Source of the DNA: Nymphalis io | Taxonomy: Eukaryota > Arthropoda > Insecta > Lepidoptera > Nymphalidae | Assembly (NCBI RefSeq): GCF_905147045.1 | Contig: NC_065889.1 | Span: 8,809,001-8,873,000 of the forward strand | DNA: 64,000 nucleotides | Direction: 5' to 3' | Shown here: in pieces, positions 51,301 to 63,850 of the stretch | How positions within the stretch are numbered: position 1 is the first letter of the stretch | Layout of the letters: the number at the start of each line of letters is the position of its first letter | The notes under the pieces: generated by a model | What the model was told of the DNA's origin: nothing | Database searches by the model: none | Seen by the model: only the letters and a program-made list of their open reading frames with translations | Made by a program: the position numbers and the translations under genes

Positions 51301-52405
51301 ACCAACAATGATGATAAGACTTCAGACGATAAGCTATACATTGAACTATCAATAATTGGGCAATTAGGTGATATAGACTGACAATGAGGTAATAAGTTAC
51401 ATAATATTTATTCAGAAAGTTGTTTTACTACAATTTTAATTTTATGTTGTTCTCCACATTTTGACATAAATCGAATTATATGCTATATCTCAAAAAGATA
51501 GTAATACAATATTTTAAAATCTTGTATAGCCCACATTTTTCCCTAATCTATAAGCTATCATCATTATGTGAAAGAATCATCAATCTGATAAACAAAGTAG
51601 TTTAGGAATAAAAAAGAAAATTAAACTTTTCTCTCTTTTTTAAGCTTTTGTTTAACTTTGGTTTTGATAATAATTATATGTTATTTTATATTGCAAATAA
51701 TTATTTAGTGGATATTATATAAAAAAAAAGTTTAACAAAGACTAGGAGACTAATTGACCACATACTTGATGAGTAGCTCTGTTTTGTTAAATTCCTGTTG
51801 TTCAAGCCGCAAGCGCTCTACTCTCAACCTTTTAAGCTCAGCTTCATATTCAGATCGGATTTCTCCTGGTTCACATATTCTAGGTAATATTGTTTCTACA
51901 AAACACATAGTAAATACATACTTAATTGATTTATAAATTATAAACTGAATAGTAAATGTGTATTTTTATAATATATAAATAAAAAATTAAATAATCGCAC
52001 TATTGTTTGCTCTTTGGTTTTATGAAAGACAGATAAAAATTAAGCATATGTACCTGGTGATATATTAACATCCTCCCCTTTCAATTTTTTATCAATCTGC
52101 TCAATAAATTTGTTTTTCATAAAATTCCAAAGCTGACTGTTTACTAAATTCTTTTGTTTTGTCGCTGTTCGTAACCAAGAACCTATTCGTAGTCGACATA
52201 GAGGACAACACAAAGCATTATTTTCAATACTTCTATTAAAACAACTTTGACAAAAATCATGATTGCATGGTAGAGTTACTGGTTCTATTAAAATTGACTG
52301 ACAAATTGAACAAATAACATCGCTAAGTTCTAATTTTTCTAATTTTAATAATTTATTTTCTATTTTAGACAGCCGCTTCTTTGACTTGGCCGCCATTTTT
52401 GACAT
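48307..52405 (-). CDS. RNF168: RNF168-type RING E3 ubiquitin ligase, seven coding exons
   Basis: Exons in transcript order: 52405-52054, 51895-51766, 51252-51025, 50923-50731, 50508-50279, 49343-49148, 48891-48307. Phases agree throughout and give 637 residues (human RNF168 is 571). RNF168 builds K13/K15-linked ubiquitin on H2A at DNA breaks. A C3HC4 RING is present with Cys32, Cys35, Cys47, His49, Cys52, Cys55, Cys67 and Cys70 (CSICQSILIEPVTLPCNHDF). SLVN-like KNLVNSQLW follows as in RNF168. ICEPGEIRSEYEAEL and EEAHKRYLENIKQDEILAKK (about 169-187) match the UMI/MIU1 ubiquitin-binding region. EEIIEQEKNDFELALKIDAE (588-607) looks like MIU2, followed by a basic tail ending PPKKLKV. The MNUs in the middle are low-complexity. 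Exon 4 has a tandem TTTTAGCAG acceptor, so start 50923 or 50920. RNF169 is the alternative, less likely because a RING and two ubiquitin-binding motifs are both kept. Confidence 0.88.
49508..49808 (-). repeat. Retroposon family A, young copy in RNF168 intron 5
   Basis: Full copy with a long T-run on the plus strand before TATAGAAAAGGAAGGCGG. It is nearly identical to 34090-34390. Its poly(A) end points along the RNF168 transcript, so it lies in sense orientation within the intron 50278-49344. Confidence 0.85.
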
Positions 52406-53086
52406 TGTTTTTTATTCTACTTACAGATGTTTATGTCATATGCATAATATCATAGACTCATGAAGTTTGTTAATTACATTATAACAAATATCACAAAAAT
52501 ATACATAATTCCTATTAAATGTAAGTTTATTTAAACTTAAACAATAAAATATGAGCACGTAGTTAAATCCAACCTTAATATATATAATAAAAAAATGTAT
52601 ATGTATTTGGGTTGAAAAACATTTCAAATATAGTGTGTATCTGTACTAACTGCTACAAAAATAATTATAGTAAGCAACACAAATATTTTTTGTTTATTTA
52701 AAATAATAAGTATTGTAAGTATATTTTTAATTTAAGCTTTATTTTTAACAAAATTTTATTACTATTAAAAATTAGACATTAGGTTACTAGGTTTTGAACT
52801 TTTATTTTGAGGTTGTTTTAATGGGTACATTACAGAACGCTTTTCAATTTTCATGTCTACCAACATTTCAGATGTAGAAGCCATGTTGATATTTTCTTTC
52901 TTTTTTCGTCATGTACCGACTCACATGTATTTGAGAACGGAAAACGCTATTGAGATTTGAAAGGACCACAAGAAATATGGTGGTTAGAAAACGATTATAG
53001 ATAGGAGTGTTCTTTTGTTCTTCAGCTTTTTAGTGGATGCAAATGTGGAAGTGATCTCTGTATAAAATTGACAAGATCTCTTTGAA
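52406..53086. promoter_or_regulatory. Shared divergent promoter region of RNF168 and hyd
   Basis: 681 bp separate the two start codons and hold both 5'UTRs. The sequence is AT-rich with no coding frame of note; around 52850-53040 it is slightly more mixed. I see no convincing TATA box, and no motif is clear enough to place either start site. A bidirectional promoter is inferred from the head-to-head arrangement. Confidence 0.5.
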
Positions 53087-56000
53087 ATGTCTTCAATGCA
53101 TTTCGTAGTCCATCCATTGCCTGGAACAGAGGATCAATTGATAGATAGGTGAGTCTATTATTTAACTTTTTACTTGACTCCATTACCGTGATCTACAATT
53201 CGAGATCAAACATTTATAATGAAAGTAAAGATCATATGTAACATCAGAAAGGATTTTTGTTCATCGTGATGCTCGCGATACCAACGATCACTTTATGTAG
53301 CATTTTCGTTTTTGATTGTCAAGTTTATTTTTTATATAAAAGTATGGCTGTTCTAGTTAAATTTTCATATTTCAAATATATAAATGAATATTGATAAAAT
53401 CGTAATCTGTAATTGTCCTACTCTTGACTTGTGTACACGATGTTAATCACGATTAATTTGCGAACCCCATTTACTTAATATACTATTTCTAGCATTATCC
53501 AAATCAACTTTTTCCAAGTATTATCTATTCACATATATGATCTAATAATATGTTTTTTATGTTTTTTGTCCAATACAATTTAATTACATAGCAAATAATT
53601 ACACTTAACTATATAGATATATTATTATGAACATAATAAATAAATTTGTATGAAAAAATGATTATTTTTTTCTTGTGAAATTATACATTTTATTTGGCTT
53701 TAAAATATGTGTATTAAATCATAACTACAATATTTAGCCTACAACTTTAACAAAATAAATTGTGATTAATATATTATAAATTGTTACTGTAATGTGTACA
53801 TTACAATTGCAGTGATCTATTCCCACATTGGAAATGTTAAAAATGGTATATTATCGTAATTTGTATTTTGGATTATTTTTAAAAAAACATTGTTGAATAT
53901 TGAAATATTGGATATAAAAACACATTTTTTATATAAGTGATATATATAACTTTTTTATATAAGTAATATATAAGTGACATTACATTTAAAAAAAAAACTT
54001 AAATAAAATAATACCTTGTTTGCCAGTATATAATAACTTTTAGCAGTGTGCATAAATATTTACATTAAAATGTATTGTTATCATTATATGATTTTGCTTA
54101 ATTAATTTAGATCTTTATATTTATGTATATACATTAAACTTAGATGACTCAGTGTTAAATTTGTTTCATTTGGTTATTAAAAATTTATTATTTGAATTAT
54201 GCCAATACTTTCTTTTGTTTATGGATTTGTTGTCAAATATAAATAATTATTGAACAAGGTAATAATATCAAGCAATTACATTTTTTTGAATTTAAGTAGC
54301 AGTTATCTCATAAATATTTTTCATAATACTAAAAAAATTGCTGTAATTGTAAAAAAAAAAGGTTAAGTTAAAATAATAATAAGAAAAGAAAAACTAAGCT
54401 TAAATAAAAACTTTTTTTAAATATCATCAATCTATAATCAAAATACTTATTAAAAAACATTGTTGTTAATACATTTGTTTTATTTAAATGTAGCGCAAAA
54501 CAAATTAAATACTTACTTTACTTCTTTCACAAACAAAAAAATACTACTTAGCATTAGTTTTATTCCTTAAAATAATGATAAGATAGATTGCACCAACATC
54601 AGATTGTTCTCCTATTCCATATTTAGTATATATATTACCAAAAGAGTTAATCAGTTCTATTTCAAAACTTTTGTGTTAACTATTTATTATTTTCTTGAGT
54701 TAGATGATGATAATGATAATTAAACGAATGAATATATACCTCATTATATTTACTGCCTGTGAATGTTGGAACTGTGGTCTTGTTTTCAAGTGTTAAATAT
54801 ATATATTTATACCATAATAAAAATCATTCTTGCTGCTATGTTTTAATATGAAGAAATATATAGGGGAAAGGTTATGTCACATATAAATATAGTAAATATA
54901 TCTACACACTTGATTTATCCAAAAAAAATTTAATTATATACTTTGTGTTACAGACTTAGAGAAGTAGCAGAGCGCTGGAATAGATATGGTACTGGAGCTG
55001 CGCCATCTGCTCTAACCTCTTTAAGGGGTGTTCGAGCAGTTGCTGCTGGACCAGCCCATATAGCTTGTTTGCTTGAAGATGGTAGTATATGTCGAGCTGC
55101 GTTCTCCATTATTCCCGACAGATTAGACTTGAGTAAAGCAGATGCTAGTAAAAATGGTGGAAACGGTGGGGGAGGTAATGGCGGCGGTGGTACTAGTGGA
55201 GGCAAGCAAGGAGGGAGTGGAAGTGGGTGTGGATCTAGGCAACAACCGCGCACAAGAGCAAGAATTATGCGAAATTCAATTCGTGCCGCACCCAGTTCAC
55301 AAGGTATTTTAGAAACTTTTACTAAACTTATTAAATATAACAAACATGATAAATATAATAGTAATAAAGTAATTTGTATCTTTATGAGAGTTTTATGCTG
55401 TTATAATTTTATACCATACATTTTTGTAACAGCACTAGACTTAAAACTGTGTGGAGTAATTCAGGGTAATGGTATCAAAATAAAGTGTAGTCTTAAAAAT
55501 TAACAATTATTTAAGACAATTTCAGCAATGGACAATTTGTTAAAGAAACATTCAAGATAACAAAACCAAAACATTATATTTAACAAAACTTTTAAGAAAC
55601 AAAAAATAATTTTAATAAGTACATTAATGCAAATATTTTTAAGAGCCTATTTAACCTAATATTGCTATCCTATAAACTACATGTGTTAACTGACATTGAC
55701 AAAAAAAATAAATGTTGTGTAAAAAAAGGTGCTGCATATTCATTCACACATTTATGACTTAATGTTGACAAAAATTCTTAATTAATAACATACTGTTTGT
55801 GTTTAATGATTAAGATGGTTTGTTCTATTGCTTCTGATGTATTGTATAAAGTAAACAGTGTGTACATATCCTACTGCTGGGCTTAGCCAGCTCTATTTGA
55901 AGGCTGAACTGATGGTGAATAATTTCATGTTTTACTTAGCCTCTATTAAAAAAAAAAAAAGCCGAGATGGCCCAGTGGTAAGAACGTGTGAATCTTAACC

Positions 56001-59000
56001 GATGATCGTGGGTTCAAACCCGGGCAAGCACCACTGAATTTTCATGTGCTTAATTTGTGATTATAATTCATCTCGTGGTTTACGGTGAAGGAAAACATCG
56101 TGAGGAAACCTGCATGTGTCTAATTTCACTGAAATTCTGCCACATGTGAATTCTACCAACCCGCATTGGAGCAGCGTTGTGGAATAAGCTCCAAACCTTC
56201 TCCTCAAAAAGAGGAGAGGAGGCCTTTAGCCCAGCAGTGGGACATTCACAGGCTGTTACGGCATTACGGCATTAATAATGTAATGTTAAATCATTTTCTG
56301 CAAAGTTTTAACAATCTCATTATCAACATTGTAATGGACATACAATATGGGTTTATAGATATTTATTCTCAAAAAAGACATGTTGCTTACATATGAATAT
56401 ACATATATAGTAATATAACATTTGTATTAGTCTGTAGTAGTTACCCATTTAACGCATTGGCTTATTTTTATTTTTTCTTTTCTATGGTTTTTTTTTTAAA
56501 TGATTGTTCTGTTATATGTTCAGCCAGTTTGGTCTGAATTGGTCTGAAATGCATAAAATGAGTGACAGACATTTTTTATGTACTCTTTATGTATTTATCG
56601 TAAAGTCTTGCTCCTTCATATGTAAGGGTTTTTGTATCATATGACGTCCTAATTTTGGGTAAGACAAGAAAGCTAGCTCGTCGGGTGCTACGATGTTCTT
56701 TTGTTTTGGTAAAACTTATTAGTGTGGATGGTTTTGTTGAGAATTTTTCTGATTAGGATACATATATATAAAGCTGCCGAATATTCATTATTTTGGTCTC
56801 AATATGTTTTTCTTTTGTAGTAGTAATATTTATTATAAATCTTAATGATTCAACAGGATCTACAAGCAGGGCTACTGGTGTGATAATCGGCGCATCAGGC
56901 TCTAGTCGAGTAGTTTCAGCTGTACAAGCACCATTCGTGCCAGAGGATTTAGTAACCCAAGCCCAGGTGGTTCTTCAAGGAAAAAGCAGAAGCCTTATAA
57001 TAAGAGAGTTGCAGGCAAGTTAATAATAAAAGTGTCAGATTAATACTTCATATAGAGAAATTGCTCCTAATTTGACGCAATTTGTTGTAGCGTACGAATC
57101 TCGACGTAAATCAGGCCGTTAACAACTTATTGTCCCGCGATGACGAGGAGGGCGAGGAACCGGAAGGTGGCGAGGGTGGCGATGGCTACGTTCCCGAAGA
57201 CCTCATTTCACTTCTCGACGGAGGTTTTCACGCTACCCAACAAGACCAATCAGTGATTATAGACGCAGACGCCATGTTTTCGGAGGACATCTTCGGGTAC
57301 GCGGCTGTCAGAAGGTATCCTGTCAAGCTACGCTCCTCGGCCTCATCTCTCCTACCACTATAGTTAAATGTAGTCCTCGACCCAATCTAGCACGCAAAAC
57401 GCTTACGCAGTTTCCGTTTCTGTTCTGTGATTGGGTGTTTTAAGTTTTTTTTTGTATTTCTTTTATGGTGTATCATAAACAACTACATCATTACATGGCG
57501 AACTAAACGTGTAGAACTAAAGTAACATCAATATTATATTAGTTCTGTTTACTAATATCAGTTTGCAAATCATGTTAAAGATGTAGTATGGTATGAAACA
57601 CCATGAATTTTTATATATGAGTGTAGTTGGTGATAATATTATAAACAGTCGCAGTGGAGGCGGAGGCGGTAGTGGAGGTGTACGTGCTGGCGCCAGTCGC
57701 GAGAGTAGCAGCTCAACTCAAGACCGACCCTCGGAATTCAGCCGGTGGCGAGAAAGACAATACTTCGGCCCTCGGCGATGGCTGGAATCTGCTCTTCGAG
57801 ATACATCCTGGGATAAGGAAGGAGGTAAAAATAGTTTTAAAACCAAAAAAACTTAATAACCATTTTGCAGTGTTTATATACAATTTTCATGTGTATTTTT
57901 TCTAAAAATTGTAGTAGAAAGCAAAAAGAAAGACTCGGCAATGGCAGCCTCGCCGTTGTGGGTATCTGAAGAGTTAGAATATTGGGACAGTAACATTCGC
58001 TTTACTCACATTGCTGCTACGTATAGTGAACTGATCGCTATCTCTACCCAAGGACAGTTGCATCAGTGGCGCTGGTCTGATGCGCATCCATATCAGCGTA
58101 ATGATGTACGTACTTTTATATTATATATATATTTTACATATACATTGATTATCATAATATATCGTAAACAGACAATTCACATAAGATAAGCCTAATAACC
58201 AACGTGACAACCTAAAACCTCATAGAAAAATATAAAGTATAGTAATAGTAATGTATACTATATTTTGTTACAATAACTACACTAATTAAATTTGTCAATA
58301 CGAGTTGCCTGTAATTGAAATGTAATTTTTCGCTATTTTTGTCCAATGAAATACTGAATATAGAGTTTATAACATCAAATGTTTTTACTCAGATTATTAT
58401 CTAATAAAGGTATATTTCTATTAATTATATTATCATGCTCCTGCAATAGCGAAATTCAAAATGAACGTAAACTATATTTTTGAAAAATTATTCAAATAGT
58501 CAATAATATTTATTTCCTGTACATAAAATATATCCGATTAAATATTTAACACTAATTTGTGCAATGAACCTGCCACGCGAAATCAATATTCTTAGGTCTT
58601 TTACTATTCTTTTATCTGTAACATTTCACTATAGTGTAAACAATTATAATATATTTCTGCTGTCAAAAAATAAGGGATGTAAATACAAATAAGGGAACAA
58701 TATGTAAATGCTATCCTTATAATATAATATTAATATAGTTTTTGGTAACTAATCAATAACGTAAATTATAAATTATGAGATTTATTAATAAAAAATATAG
58801 TCATATACAACTTATTGGAGTAGTAGTAGTATTTAATTTATATGTACAATTTGTATAGTTTAGAAGTAGAAGTAGTGATATTGATTCCAATTGAATTAAA
58901 TTTAATATTTCAAGCCAAAATTTGTTTATTTAACCTTGAACAGGCATCTGGTTGCATGTTTCACCCTCGAGGAAACTGGCTAGGATTGACACCTGGAGAA

Positions 59001-62000
59001 AGAATTTTAAGTATGAGCGCAGCTGGTATACGTGTGTCTGTGCTTACCGACGGTGGGCGCGTTGCGACTTTTTTGGACGAGTCTATAGGTAATATCATAA
59101 AAACATTTTTATATGATTTTATTATTCATAACAATGTAAAACCAACCATATTTATTTTTACCCCTTTTTAAATAGCTCATGCTCCTGGTGCTGCAAGGTT
59201 AGAGCATCCTCTGCAAACCTTTTCAGAGTTTGGCTCTGACAAAGCTGTTTCTCTGCATGTTTGCTCACTGTATACTGTTGCGAGATTGGAATCTGGTACA
59301 CTTTATTGGTGGTATGTAATAATTTCTAGCTAATTCTTTTTAAATTTATTTCGTATTTGTAGTTGAAATAGTGTATTGAATCATAATTACTGTTTTTAGG
59401 GGCGTATTACCACTTGGTCAACGCGCCCGTCTTTGGGAGAAGCACCGCGCGCGCTCTCGTAAGCAACAGCGCGGTCACTCGTCGAATACGCCTCAGGATC
59501 TGCAAGCCGGTCAAAGCGTCACTATGAAGAATGCGCCGATGTATCAACCGGGAGCTATAGGTGATTTAATTTTTGCTGTCTCATCATAAATAAATGTTAG
59601 CCTAACTTAAAGCTACATGTTATTCAATAGATTGTTTTCTATTATAATATTCAATTATTATGTTAATTATTAGGTTTCAACATGTCAACGGGTGTACCAA
59701 AGGTGGGAATATTGCAAAATGCTGCATGGAATCTATCTGATACATGCCGTTTCAAACTATTGCCACCACCCCAGCCTGATCGTTCCATCTCAGACAAAGA
59801 CAAGAGAGATTTACAGGTAAATCTAATAACAGTTTTTCATTGCACAAGACAAAGAAAATATTTCAATGTTTAACAGTATAATAATAATAATATAATTTGC
59901 TGCAGAACCAATCGCCGCTAACAGTGTCATCAGTGAAGGCATCTTCTTCAAGCAGTAGTAACAAGGATGGTGGCAAAGACAGTAATAAAGATATGGCAGA
60001 CCGTTTGGATATGCCCCCGCCACCTAGTCCTGCATCTTCGACCTGCAGTGATACAAGCACATCGCATAGTAAGTTTGATTTGTTTTTTTACGTTTATTAA
60101 TGAATACAACTTTTTTAACAGTATATTAATATCGCTATATCACTTTATCCCACCAATTGAACTTTAAGCCATAAGAAATTTTTGTATTGCATGACCTGAT
60201 CATGGCATGTCATGCCTTTGCTAGTCCTATAAACGTTATCTTAACCTAACTATAAATATATCTGAAACTAAAACCCAATATTTAAAGTCCAACATATATC
60301 AATTTGCATACACAAAAAGTGTGGAAATAAAGCTAAAAAAGTTATTTTTATACCATTTTGATTATAACTGATAAGCATGTAGCATGCATGCATCAGTGAC
60401 AATCATAAAACTCGCACTGCAATGTGAAAAACATTATTCTTGGTTTCAAAATATTAATATGATTAATTTTAGAACGAGCTAAACGTGTTACTGTCCGTGG
60501 TGAAGAAGGTTCGTCCAATGATGGGTCCAAACGCGACGAAGAAGAATGGCCTCTGAAAGAAGTTGTGTTTCTGGAAGATGTCAAAAGTGTGCCCTTGGGA
60601 CGTGTTTTGAAAGTTGATGGTGCATATGCAGCTGTTCGCTTTCCATCTGTTGGGAAAGATGGAAAAGAAATTGTGCCAACTACACCAGAAGACTGGACCG
60701 CATTGTTGCAAGATTGTCGTTTAGTCCGCAAAGACGATTTGGTAGCAGTGAAGTGGGGCGCTGGAGGGTCGGCTGGGCCACGCGGTCCTGATTGCTTACA
60801 ACGATCCCCTAGAAAGATTGCATTACCCCCAGATCTGAATGTTATTACAATTGCAGTAAGTACCTTCTACACTATCTACAGGGGTCACAGTAATAACAGT
60901 TATTCATTTATGTTGTTGTATAAAAAAGTTTTATTGTGATTATTAAAAAAATTAAGATATTTTGTATATTCTGAAACGAATTCCTAGTTATATGCTTAGA
61001 TTCACCTACCTGTACAACAAAGTTTATTTTTAAGGTGGACAATCGTGGTGTACATGCTGTTGTCCGCCGTCCTGGCGGCGCTTTAGCTTATGCTGTATAT
61101 GCAGTGGGAACTACGCGTGCGCTCACCGATAGTACATTTCCAACAGACCACAGTGCACTGCTTGGATACTCAAATGGCCAAGCTATACAACTTACTACTG
61201 CTGCAGAGGTTATTTTTTTTCTACTAGAACGAATAAAATTGTCTATATTAATATTGAAATAGTCCTACATATAATTTAAATTATACCAACAGGGAAGTGA
61301 ACCAGTAGTGATGATGTTAGACGGAAACGGCGCACTCTACCCCGTGGCACGAGACTGCGTAGGCGCAGTGCGTGAACCACCACCCCTGAACTTGCCACCA
61401 GCGCGGGCACTGGCTGCACATGCGTTGCCTTTGCAACCGCACCACCCTCATCATCCGCACCATCCCGCTCTAAAGTCGCAGGTATAATATTTAAACCCGC
61501 AATTAAATGTCTCTTCTACTATTCTAACGTATATTCCACATATACATTAATGTACATTCAAAAGAAAAATTATAATGTTATGAAATATGATAAGTAGGGA
61601 GTTGAAAAACTACTGACCGTCAAAGGTTACATATTTGAGTTATATTTAATTGTCGACAACAAAGTAAAGAACAACATTCTGTTGTAATTTTTTTTTGCTG
61701 ACATTACGATTTCGACAAATCGCTTATATCCTTTCCGAACTTTAAAACAAAGGTAATTAATGTGAAAATTGGATTTCATTCTAACAAACAAAATTAATTA
61801 TATTAGTATAAACTCTAATTAACGCTAATTCTGTTATATTGTTTTAATTTTTTCTGTTTAGCAATAACGTCCAAATAAATAATTATAAACAGAGAATATG
61901 AGTTATGACTAATTCTATGCGATTCTTAATTTAACTTGTATTTAAATTTTTTATATAGGTGGCGCTTATTATCATGGTACCCGAACCACAACTCATGATG

Positions 62001-63655
62001 CCTCGCGTTTTACGCTGCGATTTAGATGGCGTTCGTCAACTTTTACACCAGTTGGAATCTGACTCTAACAGTAAGTTGAGTATTGTTAAATGTACCACTT
62101 ATAATATATTTTTTGAAATGAAAGCCATTAATTACAGGCTGATTCTAAAAAAGCAATGACACTTATTCGACAGTTACAGCTAGTTGGTAATAAATGGCGT
62201 TACTGATCTTATTTTTTATATCAATTCTAACAATATTAAATATATAATTATAACGATTTATATCAAATACTAATATAAATTTTACTATTTACTTACAGAA
62301 CAACAAGTTCTTTCAATATTACAAGAGCGTTGCGACGGTAATAGAAACATTCTACACGCTTGCGTGCATATGTGTGCGCCGACATCTAATAAGGAACCTG
62401 ATATTGGTAAGCAAAGTCATATAGTATGAGATTTAAAAGTTTATGATTACAGATTATACCAGTTTAAATAGATAGTTGTTAATCCATTATTGGAGTATTT
62501 GTCATATTTGAGTATTTGGTGTCCATTTCATATAATGTTTGTTAAGTTTGATTTTAATTATTTTTGCATCCTTGCTATGTTAGTATAATTTAAAGTGAAT
62601 AAACTTATTTGAAATATAATCATTGAAATTTAAAATGATGAACTGATTCAGACATTAAGTTGAAACCGATTTTGTATTTACCACATAAGTTAGTATAAAT
62701 CTATTATATTCTAATTGAGTAAATACTAGTAAAACTGGTTGCACATGAAAAGTAATGATTTTCTTTTTTATATTAAGTTGAAAACGCCTCAATGCCTAAC
62801 ATACCGAGTGGTACAAGCGGCAGCGGTGCAAGTGCAGAAGAAGCTGTGCCAGCGCTTACGTGGCCGCCGGAAACATTCGAAGCTTCAGGAGACGAAGATA
62901 GCCTAATGGGATTGACTAATAACGGGTGAGTGATAAAAACTGGCAATAAAATATAACAGACCAAAAATTACAATCAGATATTTACTCAAAAATGGAAATT
63001 GATCTCATTTAATTACCATAGTCAACTAATCTTGTAACTATTTTGAGGCACAAATGCCTTAAATAATAAATCGTAATTGTCCATTACTTAACTATAGTAT
63101 TATTATCGTAAATTTAATAATGTACTATTAGACTTAAGTAGATTGATATTATTATTGATTGGGTTATAGAAAAATGACAAGTGGGAGCAACAATGGAGGT
63201 AGTGCAGTAAGTGCAGACCCAGCAGAACGTCGAGGAAATGCGTTAGCTGCGCTCCGTGCCCTGTGCGAGAGTTCAGCATTACAACCATTTTTAATGCAAC
63301 TGCTTACCGCCAAGTAAGAAACATCTTTAACTTGTCTGAAGTTCATTATTTGTCTATTATATATGAAACATGCTGCTTTTATATTTGGAATATTTACACT
63401 AAATACTAAAGAAACGTTTATTAATTTAGGGATGGCATGGGGCAAACACCTCTAATGGCTGCAGTAGCAGAACGCGCATATCGTGCCGCGTTAGTTCTTC
63501 TAGACTCCATCCGCGCGTGCCCAGATGCTGACGAAACACAACGCTCTGCAGCTATCTTCCCGCCCAATGCGCACCCGGATCATTCTCCATTACTTGTACT
63601 TTGCTGTAACGATACCTGCAGTTTCACATGGACTGGACAGGATCATATAAATCAA
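53087..63655 (+). CDS. hyd: E3 ubiquitin ligase UBR5 / hyperplastic discs, N-terminal part (3'-partial)
   Basis: Exons: 53087-53148, 54954-55303, 56857-57014, 57091-57314, 57649-57824, 57915-58105, 58944-59088, 59176-59311, 59400-59560, 59674-59816, 59906-60068, 60473-60855, 61035-61208, 61293-61481, 61959-62070, (62154-62186 possible), 62299-62406, 62778-62925, 63170-63313, 63430-63655. The gene continues past the window. All phases agree, giving about 1131 residues. The start MSSMHFVVHPLPGTEDQL is the UBR5 N terminus. A UBA domain (about 165-207, EDLVTQAQVVLQGKSRS and AVNNLLSRDDE), a beta-propeller-like region, and PPPSPASSTCSDTS follow. RCDGNRNILHACVHMC and the beginning of the UBR zinc finger (CCNDTCSFTWTG) come last. 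PABC and HECT domains lie outside. Species-specific Gly/Asn-rich (55145-55235) and His/Pro-rich (61440-61466) insertions are visible. Confidence 0.95.
55961..56270 (+). repeat. tRNA-derived SINE, best-preserved family B copy, in hyd intron 2
   Basis: Head GCCGAGATGGCCCAGTGGTA (A box about 55968-55978), B box GGTTCAAACC at 56011-56020, body with AAGGAAAACATCGTGAGG, and end CCCAGCAGTGGGACATT with a short GGCATTAC tail repeat. A run of 13 A lies directly upstream of the head. Copies at 7388, 12648, 30013, 35362 and 43874 are the same family. Confidence 0.9.
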
Positions 63656-63682
63656 GTATGTTATACAAATATGTTTCTTACA

Positions 63683-63850
63683 TCAACAGCCAATCATTGT
63701 CCACTGCTGAACATAGGCCTCTCCCAAGGTGCGCCAAAGCTCCCTGTGGTAACTGGGGTCCTTTTTTGGGCGCATCTGCCATTGAGGAGGGTTTGCCCAT
63801 ACTCGTTGCGCTGGGCAGGCGTGTTGGCGAGCGCAGTAGTGTGGTAACAT
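63683..63850 (+). repeat. Dispersed lepidopteran repeat fragment in a hyd intron
   Basis: The stretch with CACTGCTGAACATAGGCCTC, CCAAGGTGCGCCA, then TTGCCCATACTCGTTGCG and GGCAGGCGTGTTGGCGA starts 28 bases after the donor at 63655. The first block is a phrase I know from lepidopteran LINE-type (RTE-like) 3' ends; the classification is from memory and unverified. A run of ten G follows at about 63858-63867. Frames across it are not genes. Confidence 0.55.

Noticed and set aside
55961..56022. Possible tRNA gene (A and B boxes)
   Set aside because: The boxes belong to the head of a dispersed SINE; there is no complete cloverleaf and the same sequence recurs at four other places.
62138..62186. 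49-base exon of hyd beginning at the good acceptor before 62138
   Set aside because: It needs phase 0, but the preceding exon ends in phase 1; in phase 1 it hits TGA at once.
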